From: Niallia taxi
GTDB lineage: Bacteria > Bacillota > Bacilli > Bacillales > Cytobacillaceae
Assembly: GCF_004005475.1 (NCBI RefSeq)
Contig: NZ_RZTZ01000001.1
Coordinates: forward strand, 915,233 to 979,232
Direction of reading: 5' to 3'
Length of the DNA: 64,000 nt
Below, piece by piece: positions 35,027-44,407 of the stretch; position 1 is the stretch's first letter, and each line of letters starts with the position of its first letter. The position numbers were made by a program, and so were the translations under genes. Below the pieces are notes generated by a model that saw only the letters and a program-made list of their open reading frames with translations, ran no database searches and was not told where the DNA came from.

Positions 35027-35539
35027 TTAAACAACTGTAACAAAATCGCGGACGTTGATACGGTATAGATCTGTACCAACAAGTATTAAAGCATATACTC
35101 CTGTGTTATCTTTGATTAATCCTTGGTATGTTCCATACGTTGGTTGACCATAGAAAGGAACAGTAGCTTGCAGTGTAAAGTAAATACCTTGATTTCTAGC
35201 TATCCCTGCAAACAGGCCTTGTTCTGTAATAGAGATATATTTAGCATAATCGTCATGTTTTTTATCATCATGTTTTTTATCGTCATGCTTCTTGTCATCG
35301 TGTTTTTTATCATCATGCTTCTTGTCATCGTGTTTTTTGTCGTCATCTTTCTTTTTATCCCACGGATTTTCTCCATTTGGAGGCATCATCATACTATCTT
35401 CTCCTTTATCAGTTGAATTTTCTTCTATTGCCATATCGTCCAATGGCTTGTCCACTTCCATACTTTTACCTTTGTTTTCTTGGTGCCCTTTGTGTTGCTT
35501 ATGCTTTTCAAATAACAAAATTTCAAATTTAAATTTCAT
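35027..35539 (-). CDS. KKHDD-repeat protein, possible spore-surface protein
   Basis: About 170 residues in three parts: a charged N terminus, a central run of about six KKHDD units (residues ~64-97), and a C-terminal ~70-residue beta-rich domain (GLFAGIARNQGIYFTLQ...). No signal peptide. ATG 35539 follows GGAGGAG; a TTG just before it is less likely. Histidine- and aspartate-rich repeats could bind metal or self-associate. Bacillus coat/exosporium proteins often look like this, but I do not recognise a named family. Confidence 0.65.
   Translation of the reverse strand: MKFKFEILLFEKHKQHKGHQENKGKSMEVDKPLDDMAIEENSTDKGEDSMMMPPNGENPWDKKKDDDKKHDDKKHDDKKHDDKKHDDKKHDDKKHDDYAKYISITEQGLFAGIARNQGIYFTLQATVPFYGQPTYGTYQGLIKDNTGVYALILVGTDLYRINVRDFVTVV
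35249..35346 (-). repeat. 15-bp tandem repeat encoding KKHDD
   Basis: About 6.5 copies of a 15-bp unit, differing at third codon positions (GAT/GAC, AAA/AAG), so the repeat is maintained at protein level. Confidence 0.9.
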
Positions 35540-35687
35540 CAATTAGCTCCTCCCTCATGAATTCTTAATACTCTATACTATATTAATGCTTGTCCTTTAA
35601 AGAAACCGCATTTCCCCAAGAGTTCGTCCATTTTAATAGAAATAATAAAAGCGTGGAAGTTAACATTTGACACCATAAAAGATAGAC

Positions 35688-35738
35688 ACAAAAAACAGGC
35701 GCACTTTTTTAAAGTACACCACAGTCCTTTTTCAGAGC
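35688..35738 (-). terminator. Probable terminator of the HIT gene
   Basis: Imperfect hairpin CTGTGGTGTACTT / AAGTGCGCCTG, then TTTTTTG on the minus strand. Confidence 0.6.
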
Positions 35739-35744
35739 CACCAG

Positions 35745-36188
35745 TTATATCAGCTCATTTATCTCTTGAATAGCTGCTTTTAAGTCAGTTTGAGTTTTTA
35801 ATAGCTTATTTCTTAAATTTGCATTAACAAACGGATCATCTAAATAAAAAGCTGCGAAAGCCTGTTGCTTATATCTTGGAACAATATGCATATGAAAATG
35901 TGATAACTCGCTAAAAACTCCTCCATTTTGACAAATCGTTATCCCATCTGGTTTATAAAGGGTCTTTACCGCTTTTGATATTACACTTGCTGCTTGGAAA
36001 CAAGAGCTTGCTGTTTCTGCATCCAGTTCATCCATATCCTCAAAGTGTTTCTTTGTTACTATTAATACATGGCCTTCATTGTATGGGTCATGGTCTAAAA
36101 TACAGCAAACATAATCATTTTCAAACACTACATGCACTGGAAGCTTTTTATGTGCTAAATTACACCCTATACAAGTCAAAATCCTCAC
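35745..36188 (-). CDS. HIT-family nucleotide-binding hydrolase
   Basis: 147 residues. The histidine triad is HFHMHIVPR, with the preceding GHVLIVTKKH typical of Hint/HIT enzymes that cleave nucleoside phosphoramidates or Ap4A. An N-terminal CIGC pair may bind zinc. The start is uncertain: GTG 36188 is only 2 bases from AGAGGG, whereas TTG 36179 (three codons in) is 11 bases from it. Single gene. Confidence 0.85.
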   Translation of the reverse strand: MRILTCIGCNLAHKKLPVHVVFENDYVCCILDHDPYNEGHVLIVTKKHFEDMDELDAETASSCFQAASVISKAVKTLYKPDGITICQNGGVFSELSHFHMHIVPRYKQQAFAAFYLDDPFVNANLRNKLLKTQTDLKAAIQEINELI

Positions 36189-36292
36189 TACCCTCTAGTT
36201 CGATTTACAAGCACTCGTTCCTAAAACAATATTCTTTGCAAAAAAAGGAATCTCCTGCTTAAAAAATAATAATAGAGGGTAAAATTCCCACG

Positions 36293-36323
36293 TAATATGT
36301 GAACATTTTTTGAGAACATATTA
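36293..36323 (+). promoter_or_regulatory. Inverted repeat upstream of an unknown gene
   Basis: TAATATGT-N15-ACATATTA lies about 40 bp before the 36365 start. It could be an operator; no clear promoter hexamers were identified. Confidence 0.35.
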
Positions 36324-36364
36324 TTAAATAGCTCGTTCCTTAATACATGAAAAGAGGGTTTAGG

Positions 36365-36664
36365 ATGGACAAACATATTCAAGAGTTACAAGATCAATTA
36401 AGAGCAGAACATAAAAATGTAGCCAAATACACGCAGCATGTACTGGAAGCACTTAATAAGCTGACGGAGGAACATCGTCGCATAGTATCCTCAGATGCAC
36501 TTGCAGGAGTTAAGCCTGACGGTTGTGAAGAGCATGCCTTTTATAAAACAATTAATGACGTAAAGTTTACACTAGTTAATGAATTACGAAAAACGGTTGA
36601 TGATTTTAATCATTTAGGTGATAAGCATCATATGCGGAATTATCCAGATGGTGTAAAAGAATAG
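36365..36664 (+). CDS. Unknown 99-residue helical protein
   Basis: A soluble, charged, predominantly helical protein (MDKHIQELQDQLRAEHKNVA...) with a His-rich C-terminal segment (HLGDKHHMRNYPDG) and a single Cys. ATG 36365 is preceded by AGAGGG; the upstream ATG 36347 has no SD. Not recognised. It has its own terminator, so it is expressed alone, possibly under the 36293-36323 inverted repeat. Confidence 0.6.
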   Translation: MDKHIQELQDQLRAEHKNVAKYTQHVLEALNKLTEEHRRIVSSDALAGVKPDGCEEHAFYKTINDVKFTLVNELRKTVDDFNHLGDKHHMRNYPDGVKE

Positions 36665-36671
36665 ATAGAGG

Positions 36672-36704
36672 AAAATCGGGAGCAGTACAGTTCCCGATTT
36701 TTTT

Positions 36705-36706
<2 letters not shown>
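36672..36706. terminator. Bidirectional terminator
   Basis: AAAATCGGGA / TCCCGATTTT with a T-run on the plus strand; the convergent paiA gene ends just inside it. Confidence 0.8.
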
Positions 36707-37223
<517 letters not shown>

Positions 37224-37344
37224 TTAAATATGTTCCTCCTTTTTCGTTTCTACCCCATATTTTTATTGCAATTACAACAATTATTACTTATAGTGAGTAT
37301 ATCTCAACTTTGTTGTATATGCAACAATTATCAGGAGGAGTAAT

Positions 37345-37971
37345 GTGAAATACATTGTTTATATTTTAGGAATTGCCATCTTAACCTTTGGTATTTCCTT
37401 TACGATTCGATCAGATATTGGGACTTCACCTTTTGATGCACTTTTAGTTGGCTTGTCCATGAGGATAGGCTTAACTGTTGGAAGCTGGGAAATAATTCTC
37501 GCTGTTATCCTAATAACCTGCAACGCCTTATTAACGAAACAAAAACCGGAAATTGTAGGACTATTAACAGCATTTATAACAGGTATTTTTATTGATATAT
37601 GGCTATTTATTATGGACAGCTTCCTAACACCTGAGCTTTGGTACAGTAAAGGAGTATGCTTTACGATTGGGTTAGTTCTTATCGGACTTGGTACTGCTAT
37701 TTACTTACACACAAATATTGCTCCAATACCAGTGGACAGATTAACATTAATTATCCAAGAATTAACGAACACAAATATGTTTTTTGCAAGAACATTCATT
37801 TATCTTTTATTTTTGATTTTGGCAGTATTACTAAATGGACCAATTGGTATCGGTACTTTACTTACTGTTTGTTTAGGGGGAATGGTTCTCCAGTTCTTCA
37901 TGCCATATACCGAAAAGACCTTAAACCACTATATAAAATCAGAAGACCAGCAGCATTCTGAAAAAATATAA
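37345..37971 (+). CDS. YczE/YyaS-family membrane protein
   Basis: 208 residues with five to six TM helices. The N terminus GIAILTFGISFTIRSDIGTSPFDAL is the YczE/YyaS signature (related to YitT). GTG start follows AGGAGGAG. YczE of B. subtilis affects surfactin and other secondary metabolite output by an unknown route; the same role here is speculation. Divergent from paiA; the intergenic region has a TTGTTG-N6-CAACAA inverted repeat near 37312-37329. Confidence 0.8.
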   Translation: MKYIVYILGIAILTFGISFTIRSDIGTSPFDALLVGLSMRIGLTVGSWEIILAVILITCNALLTKQKPEIVGLLTAFITGIFIDIWLFIMDSFLTPELWYSKGVCFTIGLVLIGLGTAIYLHTNIAPIPVDRLTLIIQELTNTNMFFARTFIYLLFLILAVLLNGPIGIGTLLTVCLGGMVLQFFMPYTEKTLNHYIKSEDQQHSEKI

Positions 37972-38065
37972 TACTAAGCTCCTGCTATACTTTAATTTGC
38001 CTTAATATAAGGTTTATGAACCGATAAAAACGTTAATGCTATGTAGCAATAAGGAGCTGATAATC

Positions 38066-38272
38066 ATGTATGCAGAATTAGCTAAAAATGAACAAGGCAG
38101 ATATGCTTTACCAAATGGCGAATATTTTACAGCAGATGACGACATTGAAGCCCTCATTAAGGATCAATGGATTAAAACCACTGTGCATCATAATAATGAT
38201 GATTATTATTTGGTCGGCTTTGCAGATATCCCTATGGAAGGCTTAATCGCCAAGTACCCTAATGTTGTTTAA
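38066..38272 (+). CDS. Small DUF5348-like protein
   Basis: 68 residues. The pattern GRYALPNGEYFTADDDIEAL ... WIKTTVHH ... DYYLVGF resembles DUF5348 (small beta-barrel-like proteins). ATG 38066 follows AAGGAG. No membrane helix. Function unknown; family match is moderate. Confidence 0.6.
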   Translation: MYAELAKNEQGRYALPNGEYFTADDDIEALIKDQWIKTTVHHNNDDYYLVGFADIPMEGLIAKYPNVV

Positions 38273-38296
38273 TACTTAGGTAAACGAGAAATAAAC

Positions 38297-38327
38297 AAAA
38301 ACACAGCCCTTTAAAGAGCTGTGTTTT
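38297..38327. terminator. Bidirectional terminator
   Basis: AAAACACAGC / GCTGTGTTTT between the small gene (+) and yhbH (-). Confidence 0.8.
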
Positions 38328-38333
38328 ACTAGT

Positions 38334-39509
38334 TTACGCATACATCTTCCCATTCTCTTCCTTACGGAAAAAGCTCGTCATCGCGTTGAAGACATCTGCC
38401 TTCTGTCTCAACAAGTAATGCCTAAACTTTTCGTTAGAGATGTTTTTGTAGGCGGACATTAATGTACTGTGGCGGTTGTATTGATTTACCTCTCCATACC
38501 CAAACATATTGGACACTTCCATCAGCTCCTCGACAAGCTTAACACAGCGTGCGTTGTCGGATGTGAGATTGTCGCCATCTGAGAAATGGAATGGGTAAAT
38601 ATTAAACCTGTTTGGATCGTATTTGTCATCAATCAGTTCGAGTGCCTTACGGTATACAGACGAACAAATAGTACCCCCGCTTTCTCCTTTAGAGAAAAAG
38701 TCTTCTTCTGACACGACTTTTGCTTCTGTATGATGGGCGATGAATTCGATTTCGACTGTTTCATATTTCGTGCGGAGAAATCTTGTCATCCAGAAGAAAA
38801 AGCTTCTTGCCATATACTTTTCCCACAGTCCCATTGAACCGCTCGTATCCATCATTGCAAGAACAACTGCCTTCGATTCCGGCTTTGTTACTTCATTCCA
38901 AGTTTTAAACTTCAAATCCTCTGGATAAATAGGATAAAACCCTGGTTTATTGTTCATCGCATTTCGTTTAAAGGCTGACATCATCGTACGCTTCTTATCA
39001 ATATTACCCATGAGCCCAGTTTTTCTAATATCGTTAAATTCAATATTTTCAACTACGATTTGATCCTGTTCTTTTCGCTTAAGATTTGGCAGCTCTAATT
39101 GTTTAAAGAGTGCTTCCTCCAGCTCCATTAAGGACACTTCTGCTTCAAAGTAATCTTCGCCAGCCTGGTCGCCGGCACCTTGCCCTTTGCCAGGTCCCTT
39201 TTGGCCGCCAGATCCATCTCGAGCCACAACATCGCCAACTTGGCTATCTCCATTTCCTTGCCCAACATGTTTATTTTTATCATAATTATAGCGAATTTTA
39301 TATTCATCTAAAGAACGTATAGGGATTTTCACTACTTCTCTTCCATTAGACATAACAATGTTTTCTTCTGTAATCAAATCGGGCAGATTATTCTTGATTG
39401 CCTCCTGTACTTTTTCCTGGTGTCGTTGCTGGTCATCATGGCCTTTACGATGGAGGGACCAATCTTCTTGGGAAATTACAAACTGGTGGTTATTTTCAGG
39501 CTTTGTCAT
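38334..39509 (-). CDS. yhbH: Sporulation protein YhbH (DUF444)
   Basis: 391 residues, as in B. subtilis YhbH. The central/C-terminal part is a von Willebrand A-like domain with a MIDAS-type DTSGSMG motif. YhbH is encoded with PrkA and belongs to the sporulation/stationary-phase programme; its molecular function is unclear. A gly-rich linker ([17 protein letters not shown]) sits before the DUF. It lies 225 bp downstream of prkA on the same strand, with a possible terminator between. Confidence 0.9.
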   Translation of the reverse strand: MTKPENNHQFVISQEDWSLHRKGHDDQQRHQEKVQEAIKNNLPDLITEENIVMSNGREVVKIPIRSLDEYKIRYNYDKNKHVGQGNGDSQVGDVVARDGSGGQKGPGKGQGAGDQAGEDYFEAEVSLMELEEALFKQLELPNLKRKEQDQIVVENIEFNDIRKTGLMGNIDKKRTMMSAFKRNAMNNKPGFYPIYPEDLKFKTWNEVTKPESKAVVLAMMDTSGSMGLWEKYMARSFFFWMTRFLRTKYETVEIEFIAHHTEAKVVSEEDFFSKGESGGTICSSVYRKALELIDDKYDPNRFNIYPFHFSDGDNLTSDNARCVKLVEELMEVSNMFGYGEVNQYNRHSTLMSAYKNISNEKFRHYLLRQKADVFNAMTSFFRKEENGKMYA

Positions 39510-39690
39510 TTTTACCCCTCCTAAAAAAATTTATTAGCACCATTTTCTGGTTCCCTGCATAAACTAATTCGGGCACTGCATCCAAAAAATTAGTGATTAC
39601 TCTATGATATGCATGGTACTCAAATAATTTACTAATAATTTAGATAATTAAACAATATGGTCAAATGACAATTAATTTTCTATATGGATA

Positions 39691-39727
39691 AAAGAAGGAA
39701 CAGACAAATCCATGCCCGTTCCTCCCT
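39691..39727 (-). terminator. Probable terminator behind prkA
   Basis: GGAAC / GTTCC-based hairpin with TTCTTTT on the minus strand; may be partial, allowing readthrough to yhbH. Confidence 0.5.
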
Positions 39728-39734
39728 TTAGTCA

Positions 39735-41630
39735 TCAGCGATTTAATAGACTTCCAACATAACGCAGCAAATCATTTGCAGATGTTGAATTGTAGCCATG
39801 CTCATCAATTAAGCGTGCAATGACCTCATTCACTTTTTTGAGCTGCTGCTCATCAGGTGTTTTAGTGGACGTCGTAATCTTAACGACATCCTTCAAGTCA
39901 GCGAATAGCTTCTTCTGAATTGCTTCTCTCAAGCGGTCATGAGAGTTATAATCAAATCTTTTTCCTTTTCGTGCATATGCAGAAATGCGGATAAGAATCT
40001 CCTCACGGAATGATTTTTTCGCATTTTCAGAGATGCCAATTTGTTCTTCAATGGAGCGCATCAGCTTTTCATCAGGATTGATTTCCTCACCTGTAAGTGG
40101 ATCGCGAAGCTTATTCTTATTGCAATACGCCTCCACATTATCCAAATAGTTATCCATAAGTGTTTTAGCTGATTCCTCATAAGAGTAAACGAACGCTTTT
40201 TGCACTTCTTTTTTCGCAATTTCATCATATTCCTTGCGGGCAAGAGAAATGCAATTCAGATACTTTTCACGCAATTCATTCGTAATGGATGAATGCTGAT
40301 CCAAGCCATCCTTTAAGGAGCGAAGCACGTCTAATGCATTAATTGTCGTAATGTCCTTACGGATGATAGTTGATGAAATACGGTTGATTACATAACGTGG
40401 ATCAATCCCGCTCATGCCCTCATCGCCATATTCATTCTGTAATTCTTTAATGTCAGCCGAACTGAAGCCTTCAACACTTTCACCATCATAAAGACGCATC
40501 TTCTTGACTAAGTCAATATCGCCTTTTTTCGGCTCCTTCAACCTTGTTAAAATTGTGAATATTGCGGCAATTTTTAATGTATGTGGAGCAATGTGCACAT
40601 CTGCAACATCACTTTCTCTTATCATTTTTTCGTAAATTCGTTCTTCCTCAGATGCCTTTAAGTTATAAGGCACAGGCATTACAATAATACGAGAATGCAA
40701 TGCTTCGTTCTTCTTGTTGGAAATAAAGGAGCGATACTCTGTTTCATTCGTATGTGCCACAATCAATTCATCGGCAGAAATAAGAGCGAAACGGCCAGCT
40801 TTGAAATTTCCTTCTTGTGTTAAAGAAAGCAAATGCCATAGGAATTTTTCATCACATTTGAGCATTTCCTGGAACTCCATCATCCCTCTGTTCGCCTTGT
40901 TTAATTCTCCATCAAAGCGATAGGCACGCGGATCTGATTCTGATCCGTATTCAGCGATTGTCGAGAAGTCAATGCTTCCAGTTAAATCGGCAATATCTTG
41001 AGATTTCGGGTCAGATGGACTGAATGTACCAATTCCTGTACGTTTATCTTCTGAGAAGAAGACCCTTTCAATCATGACATCTTCAATTTTCCCATTATAT
41101 TCTTCCTGGAGTCTCATTAAATTTAATGGTGATAAATTACCTTCAATGCGAATGCCATATTCATCGTAAAAATCCTTGCGTAAATTAAGCGGAATCATAT
41201 GAAGAGGGTCTTCATGCATCGGGCAGCCTTTAATTGCATATACAGCGCCTCGGTCTGTGTATGTGTACTCTTCCAATCCCCTTTTCAGCATGGTTACAAG
41301 TGTCGACTTACCGCCACTGACTGGCCCCATAAGCAGCAAAATACGTTTTCGGACATCTAGACGTTTTGCCGCAGGATGGAAATACTCTTCTACTAAGCTT
41401 TCTAATGACCCTTCTAAACCAAATAGCTGATTCGAGAAAAATTTATATTCCTTTTTCCCATTTACTTCATCAATGCCAGCGTCTTTAATCATATTGTATA
41501 CACGTGAATGCGCTGATTGAGCTACCCATGGCTTTTCCTTCAAAATTTCCAAATACTCAGCAAATGTTCCTTCCCACTTAAGCAAGTCTTCTTCCTGTCT
41601 ATACATCTCGATTTTTTTTAATATACTCAT
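39735..41630 (-). CDS. prkA: PrkA AAA+ serine protein kinase/protease
   Basis: 631 residues, exactly the B. subtilis length with the start at ATG 41630 (GGGGAGG upstream). The AAA+ domain has Walker A GPVSGGKST and the C-terminal PrkA domain. PrkA supports sporulation through the sigma-E/sigma-K programme. It precedes yhbH in the conserved order. Gene content upstream differs from B. subtilis (a nitroreductase gene instead of yhbD-F). Confidence 0.93.
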   Translation of the reverse strand: MSILKKIEMYRQEEDLLKWEGTFAEYLEILKEKPWVAQSAHSRVYNMIKDAGIDEVNGKKEYKFFSNQLFGLEGSLESLVEEYFHPAAKRLDVRKRILLLMGPVSGGKSTLVTMLKRGLEEYTYTDRGAVYAIKGCPMHEDPLHMIPLNLRKDFYDEYGIRIEGNLSPLNLMRLQEEYNGKIEDVMIERVFFSEDKRTGIGTFSPSDPKSQDIADLTGSIDFSTIAEYGSESDPRAYRFDGELNKANRGMMEFQEMLKCDEKFLWHLLSLTQEGNFKAGRFALISADELIVAHTNETEYRSFISNKKNEALHSRIIVMPVPYNLKASEEERIYEKMIRESDVADVHIAPHTLKIAAIFTILTRLKEPKKGDIDLVKKMRLYDGESVEGFSSADIKELQNEYGDEGMSGIDPRYVINRISSTIIRKDITTINALDVLRSLKDGLDQHSSITNELREKYLNCISLARKEYDEIAKKEVQKAFVYSYEESAKTLMDNYLDNVEAYCNKNKLRDPLTGEEINPDEKLMRSIEEQIGISENAKKSFREEILIRISAYARKGKRFDYNSHDRLREAIQKKLFADLKDVVKITTSTKTPDEQQLKKVNEVIARLIDEHGYNSTSANDLLRYVGSLLNR

Positions 41631-41763
41631 ATGGACCTCCCCTGTCACTTTATCAGAGACGATTAATATAATCTATGCAGGCAGGAGAATGAACATGCTT
41701 AAAAAGAAAGCTTTGTTTAAAAACCAAGCTGAAGTGCTATTAAGCTAACCGAAGAAAAGCCCG

Positions 41764-41800
41764 AAAAAAAAGGAATTCCCGCGATAAGAATTCCTTTTTT
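41764..41800 (-). terminator. Terminator of the nitroreductase gene
   Basis: AAAAAAAGGAATTC / GAATTCCTTTTTT hairpin with T-runs on both strands. Confidence 0.85.
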
Positions 41801-41805
41801 CCCCT

Positions 41806-42555
41806 TTATTTTAAATCGAATTTTTTTCCTTCTACAAATTCCTTCATATATAATCGTGCTTTTTTATCTAACATGCCTATCATCTGGGCTGTCCATGTAT
41901 CGCTTCTTTCGTTGTTTGTTCTTTCTTGGTAGTAGGCAGATATAATGTTGTTGTATTCTTCAAGCTCTTGTTTGTACGTTTCCAAATCCTGTTCATATTC
42001 ATTTTCATGATACACATGATGGAAAGGTACTCTTGGCTTAATATCTGTATGCTGATCTGGATAACCTGCGACAATAGCGAATAATGGCAGCACTCTGTCC
42101 GGTGTTTTTAACAGTTCAACCACTTCTGGCAATTGATTACGGATTCCGCCAATATAGCAAATACCAAGTCCCATTGATTCTGCAGCAAGAGCTGCATTTT
42201 GGGCTGCTAGGGCTGCATCAATTAAGCTGACCATAAATTTCTCTGTGCTTTCAAGGGATGTAGAAACATCCTTTCCTTCCATTGCCGCTGCAACGTCATG
42301 GCGATGCAGATCTGCACAAAATACGAATACATGTCCATTCTCAGCAACATAGCTTTGATTGCCAGCAAGCTCTGCCAGTTTCTTTTTCTTTTCTTTATCT
42401 GTAATGCCGATAATGCTATATGCTTGAATGAAGCTTGATGTTGAAGCACTTTGAGCTGCTTCGACAATCGTTTTAATTTGCTCGTGAGTTAATGCCTCAT
42501 CCTTGAATTTTCTTACAGAACGATGGTTCAGCATCGTCTCAATTACATTGTTCAT
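41806..42555 (-). CDS. NfrA-type FMN-dependent NADPH nitroreductase
   Basis: 249 residues, the length of B. subtilis NfrA1. The N terminus HRSVRKFKDEALT binds FMN phosphate, and GLGICYIGGIRN is the family's second motif. These flavoenzymes oxidise NADPH and reduce FMN or nitro compounds, with a link to oxidative stress. Start ATG 42555 follows GGAG at nine bases; upstream in-frame ATGs are closer to or within that SD. Whether it is NfrA1 or NfrA2 (YcnD) is unclear. Confidence 0.85.
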   Translation of the reverse strand: MNNVIETMLNHRSVRKFKDEALTHEQIKTIVEAAQSASTSSFIQAYSIIGITDKEKKKKLAELAGNQSYVAENGHVFVFCADLHRHDVAAAMEGKDVSTSLESTEKFMVSLIDAALAAQNAALAAESMGLGICYIGGIRNQLPEVVELLKTPDRVLPLFAIVAGYPDQHTDIKPRVPFHHVYHENEYEQDLETYKQELEEYNNIISAYYQERTNNERSDTWTAQMIGMLDKKARLYMKEFVEGKKFDLK

Positions 42556-42647
42556 TCCATACATCTCCATCTTTTTGTAATTTCGTCTATCCTCATTATA
42601 ATAAAAAAGGCTCACAGCTAATAATAATCTGCTCTTAGCCTCCCCAT

Positions 42648-42683
42648 AAAAAACAGGGATAAACCATACGGCTTATCCCTTAA
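42648..42683 (-). terminator. Terminator of trmL
   Basis: AAGGGATAA / TTTATCCCT hairpin then TTTTTT on the minus strand. Confidence 0.8.
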
Positions 42684-42686
42684 AAG

Positions 42687-43172
42687 TTATTCGTACTTTT
42701 TATTTAAATCACGATAGTCCTGCTGGCGCAGCGCTTCATAAACAAGAATTGCCGCTGTGTTTGATAAATTTAAGGAACGGATATGGTCAGTCATTGGAAT
42801 ACGCAATGCTCTGTCTTTATTGTTTTCAATAATATCCTTCGGCAAGCCTGTCGTTTCTCTGCCGAAAATGAAATAATAATCCTTGTCCTTGTCACTGTAA
42901 TCAAAGGAAGAATGTGGCTTCGTCCCAAACTTCGTCAAATAGAAGAATTCTCCTTCTTTATTTTCTTCGAAGAAAATGTCAATGGAATCATAATAACGGA
43001 TATCGACATGCTCCCAGTAATCTAAACCAGCGCGTTTCAGCATCTTATCATCAGTTGAAAAGCCTAATGGACGAATAAGATGGAGCACTGTATCGGTTCC
43101 AGCACAAGTTCTTGCGATATTGCCGGTATTGGATGGAATTTGTGGTTGATATAATACGATATGTAAAGCCAA
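42687..43172 (-). CDS. trmL: tRNA (cytidine/uridine-34-2'-O)-methyltransferase TrmL (CspR)
   Basis: 161 residues of the SPOUT fold. NTGNIARTCAGT, FIFGRETTGLP and LNLSNTAAILVYEALRQ are the three family motifs forming the trefoil knot. It methylates the 2'-OH of the wobble nucleotide of tRNA-Leu. The start TTG 43172 is chosen from AGAGGTGA upstream and matches the family's MALHIV N terminus. Neighbours yhbB and queG are kept as in B. subtilis. Confidence 0.92.
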   Translation of the reverse strand: MALHIVLYQPQIPSNTGNIARTCAGTDTVLHLIRPLGFSTDDKMLKRAGLDYWEHVDIRYYDSIDIFFEENKEGEFFYLTKFGTKPHSSFDYSDKDKDYYFIFGRETTGLPKDIIENNKDRALRIPMTDHIRSLNLSNTAAILVYEALRQQDYRDLNKKYE

Positions 43173-43252
43173 TCTTGTCACCTCTATCAATTACTTCATT
43201 GTTTATTATACACCTTGCCGGCAAAAAAATAATGGTTTTGCTTTTTTCTTCT

Positions 43253-44122
43253 TTACTGACCGTCAATTATCGAGAAAAATCGGTATTTAATATTTGGTGT
43301 ATATGCTGTTGAATCTTCATATGCCCAATATCTCATTCTGCTGTTATACGTATGGGCGTTTACTAATGGTTCCCCATTTCCATCCTTTGCAGTCACGATT
43401 GTTGTGTGATTGTACTTGCCATCCCCCTCAAAATCATAGCAAATAACATCACCAAGTTTCAATTGTGATACATCGCCTACCACTTTTGCCCGCAAACCCT
43501 GCTTTGAAGCTTCTAGATAACGAGGAAAGGCATTGGCGACAGCCCAGCTGTAGCTCCAGCTGTTATTCTGCATCCACCATCCGTTCCCCCTGTTTGGATA
43601 GCCCCTCATTGGCGCTCCTCCAGCACGGACGCATTGGGAAATATAGTTCGTGCAGTCCACCTCAAATTGGTGATATGCAGGATTATAGCTATTCCACCAT
43701 TTTTCAGCATATTGAACAGCCTTCCGTCTGTCATACGTATATCGCACCTCATCGCTCTGCGCATCAAATAAACTTAAGTCTCTCATCAAATCATCTTGAG
43801 GTGAGATAAGAATTTCCTTATCTTCTATTAATATCCCTTTATAAAAAATCCCTCTTCGGTTTTCAATCTCTTCCTCTACATAAAAATGATCCTTTTGCTT
43901 AATAAAATATTGAAGATGAACTTTATAATCCACTTCCTCTGTATCTTCCTGACTGTTAATCACCTGTATATTTCCACGTGCCTTCACATTTACAATAGCA
44001 GAATTCCGTCTTTCAAAGAGCCTTGTCTTTCTTTCAAACTTATCATCTAAAACAGGACCCCTGCCATCTGCCACACATTGCTGCATTCTTTTTTCCAACA
44101 GCTCTAACAACTGAGTTCTCAA
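43253..44122 (-). CDS. yhbB: Amidase-domain (Amidase_6) protein YhbB
   Basis: About 289 residues. The C-terminal ~150 residues form an NlpC/P60-related amidase: Cys in DCTNYISQCV, His in KYNHTTIV and Asn in LVNAHTYN are the likely catalytic set. The N-terminal ~110 residues are beta-rich and unassigned. No clear signal peptide. TTG start at 44122, eight bases after AAAGGAG. Expected to cut peptidoglycan amide bonds; exact bond unknown. Position between queG and trmL matches B. subtilis yhbB. Confidence 0.8.
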   Translation of the reverse strand: MRTQLLELLEKRMQQCVADGRGPVLDDKFERKTRLFERRNSAIVNVKARGNIQVINSQEDTEEVDYKVHLQYFIKQKDHFYVEEEIENRRGIFYKGILIEDKEILISPQDDLMRDLSLFDAQSDEVRYTYDRRKAVQYAEKWWNSYNPAYHQFEVDCTNYISQCVRAGGAPMRGYPNRGNGWWMQNNSWSYSWAVANAFPRYLEASKQGLRAKVVGDVSQLKLGDVICYDFEGDGKYNHTTIVTAKDGNGEPLVNAHTYNSRMRYWAYEDSTAYTPNIKYRFFSIIDGQ

Positions 44123-44322
44123 TTTATACACTCCTTTCCATGCTTATACATATGTAAAGGAGCTTCATACCTTGCTATAAAATCAAAAAAGGTATGTGAC
44201 AAAACACTGATAACCTATCTAATTACGAAATAGATTATATTTAGTTTGAAGCAATGGATTTATGAATTGGGAATGGCTTTAAAGTTAGTTTGTTTCATTA
44301 CACTAAGGTTTTTAACCAATTA

Positions 44323-44370
44323 AAAAAAACTGAACTATTAATCGATAAACGATAAAATAGTTCAGTTTTA
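44323..44370 (-). terminator. Terminator of queG
   Basis: AAAACTGAACTATT / AATAGTTCAGTTTT with an AT-rich loop; T-runs on both sides. Confidence 0.85.
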
Positions 44371-44407
44371 AGTTAGAGTTATCCTTAATTCCCAGCTTTG
44401 TTTAGCC

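Noticed and set aside
35249..35346. CRISPR-like short repeats
   Set aside because: Direct tandem 15-bp units without spacers, in frame in a gene; a protein repeat.
39509..39735. Separate gene between prkA and yhbH
   Set aside because: The 225-bp gap has no frame with an SD; only a weak terminator is seen.
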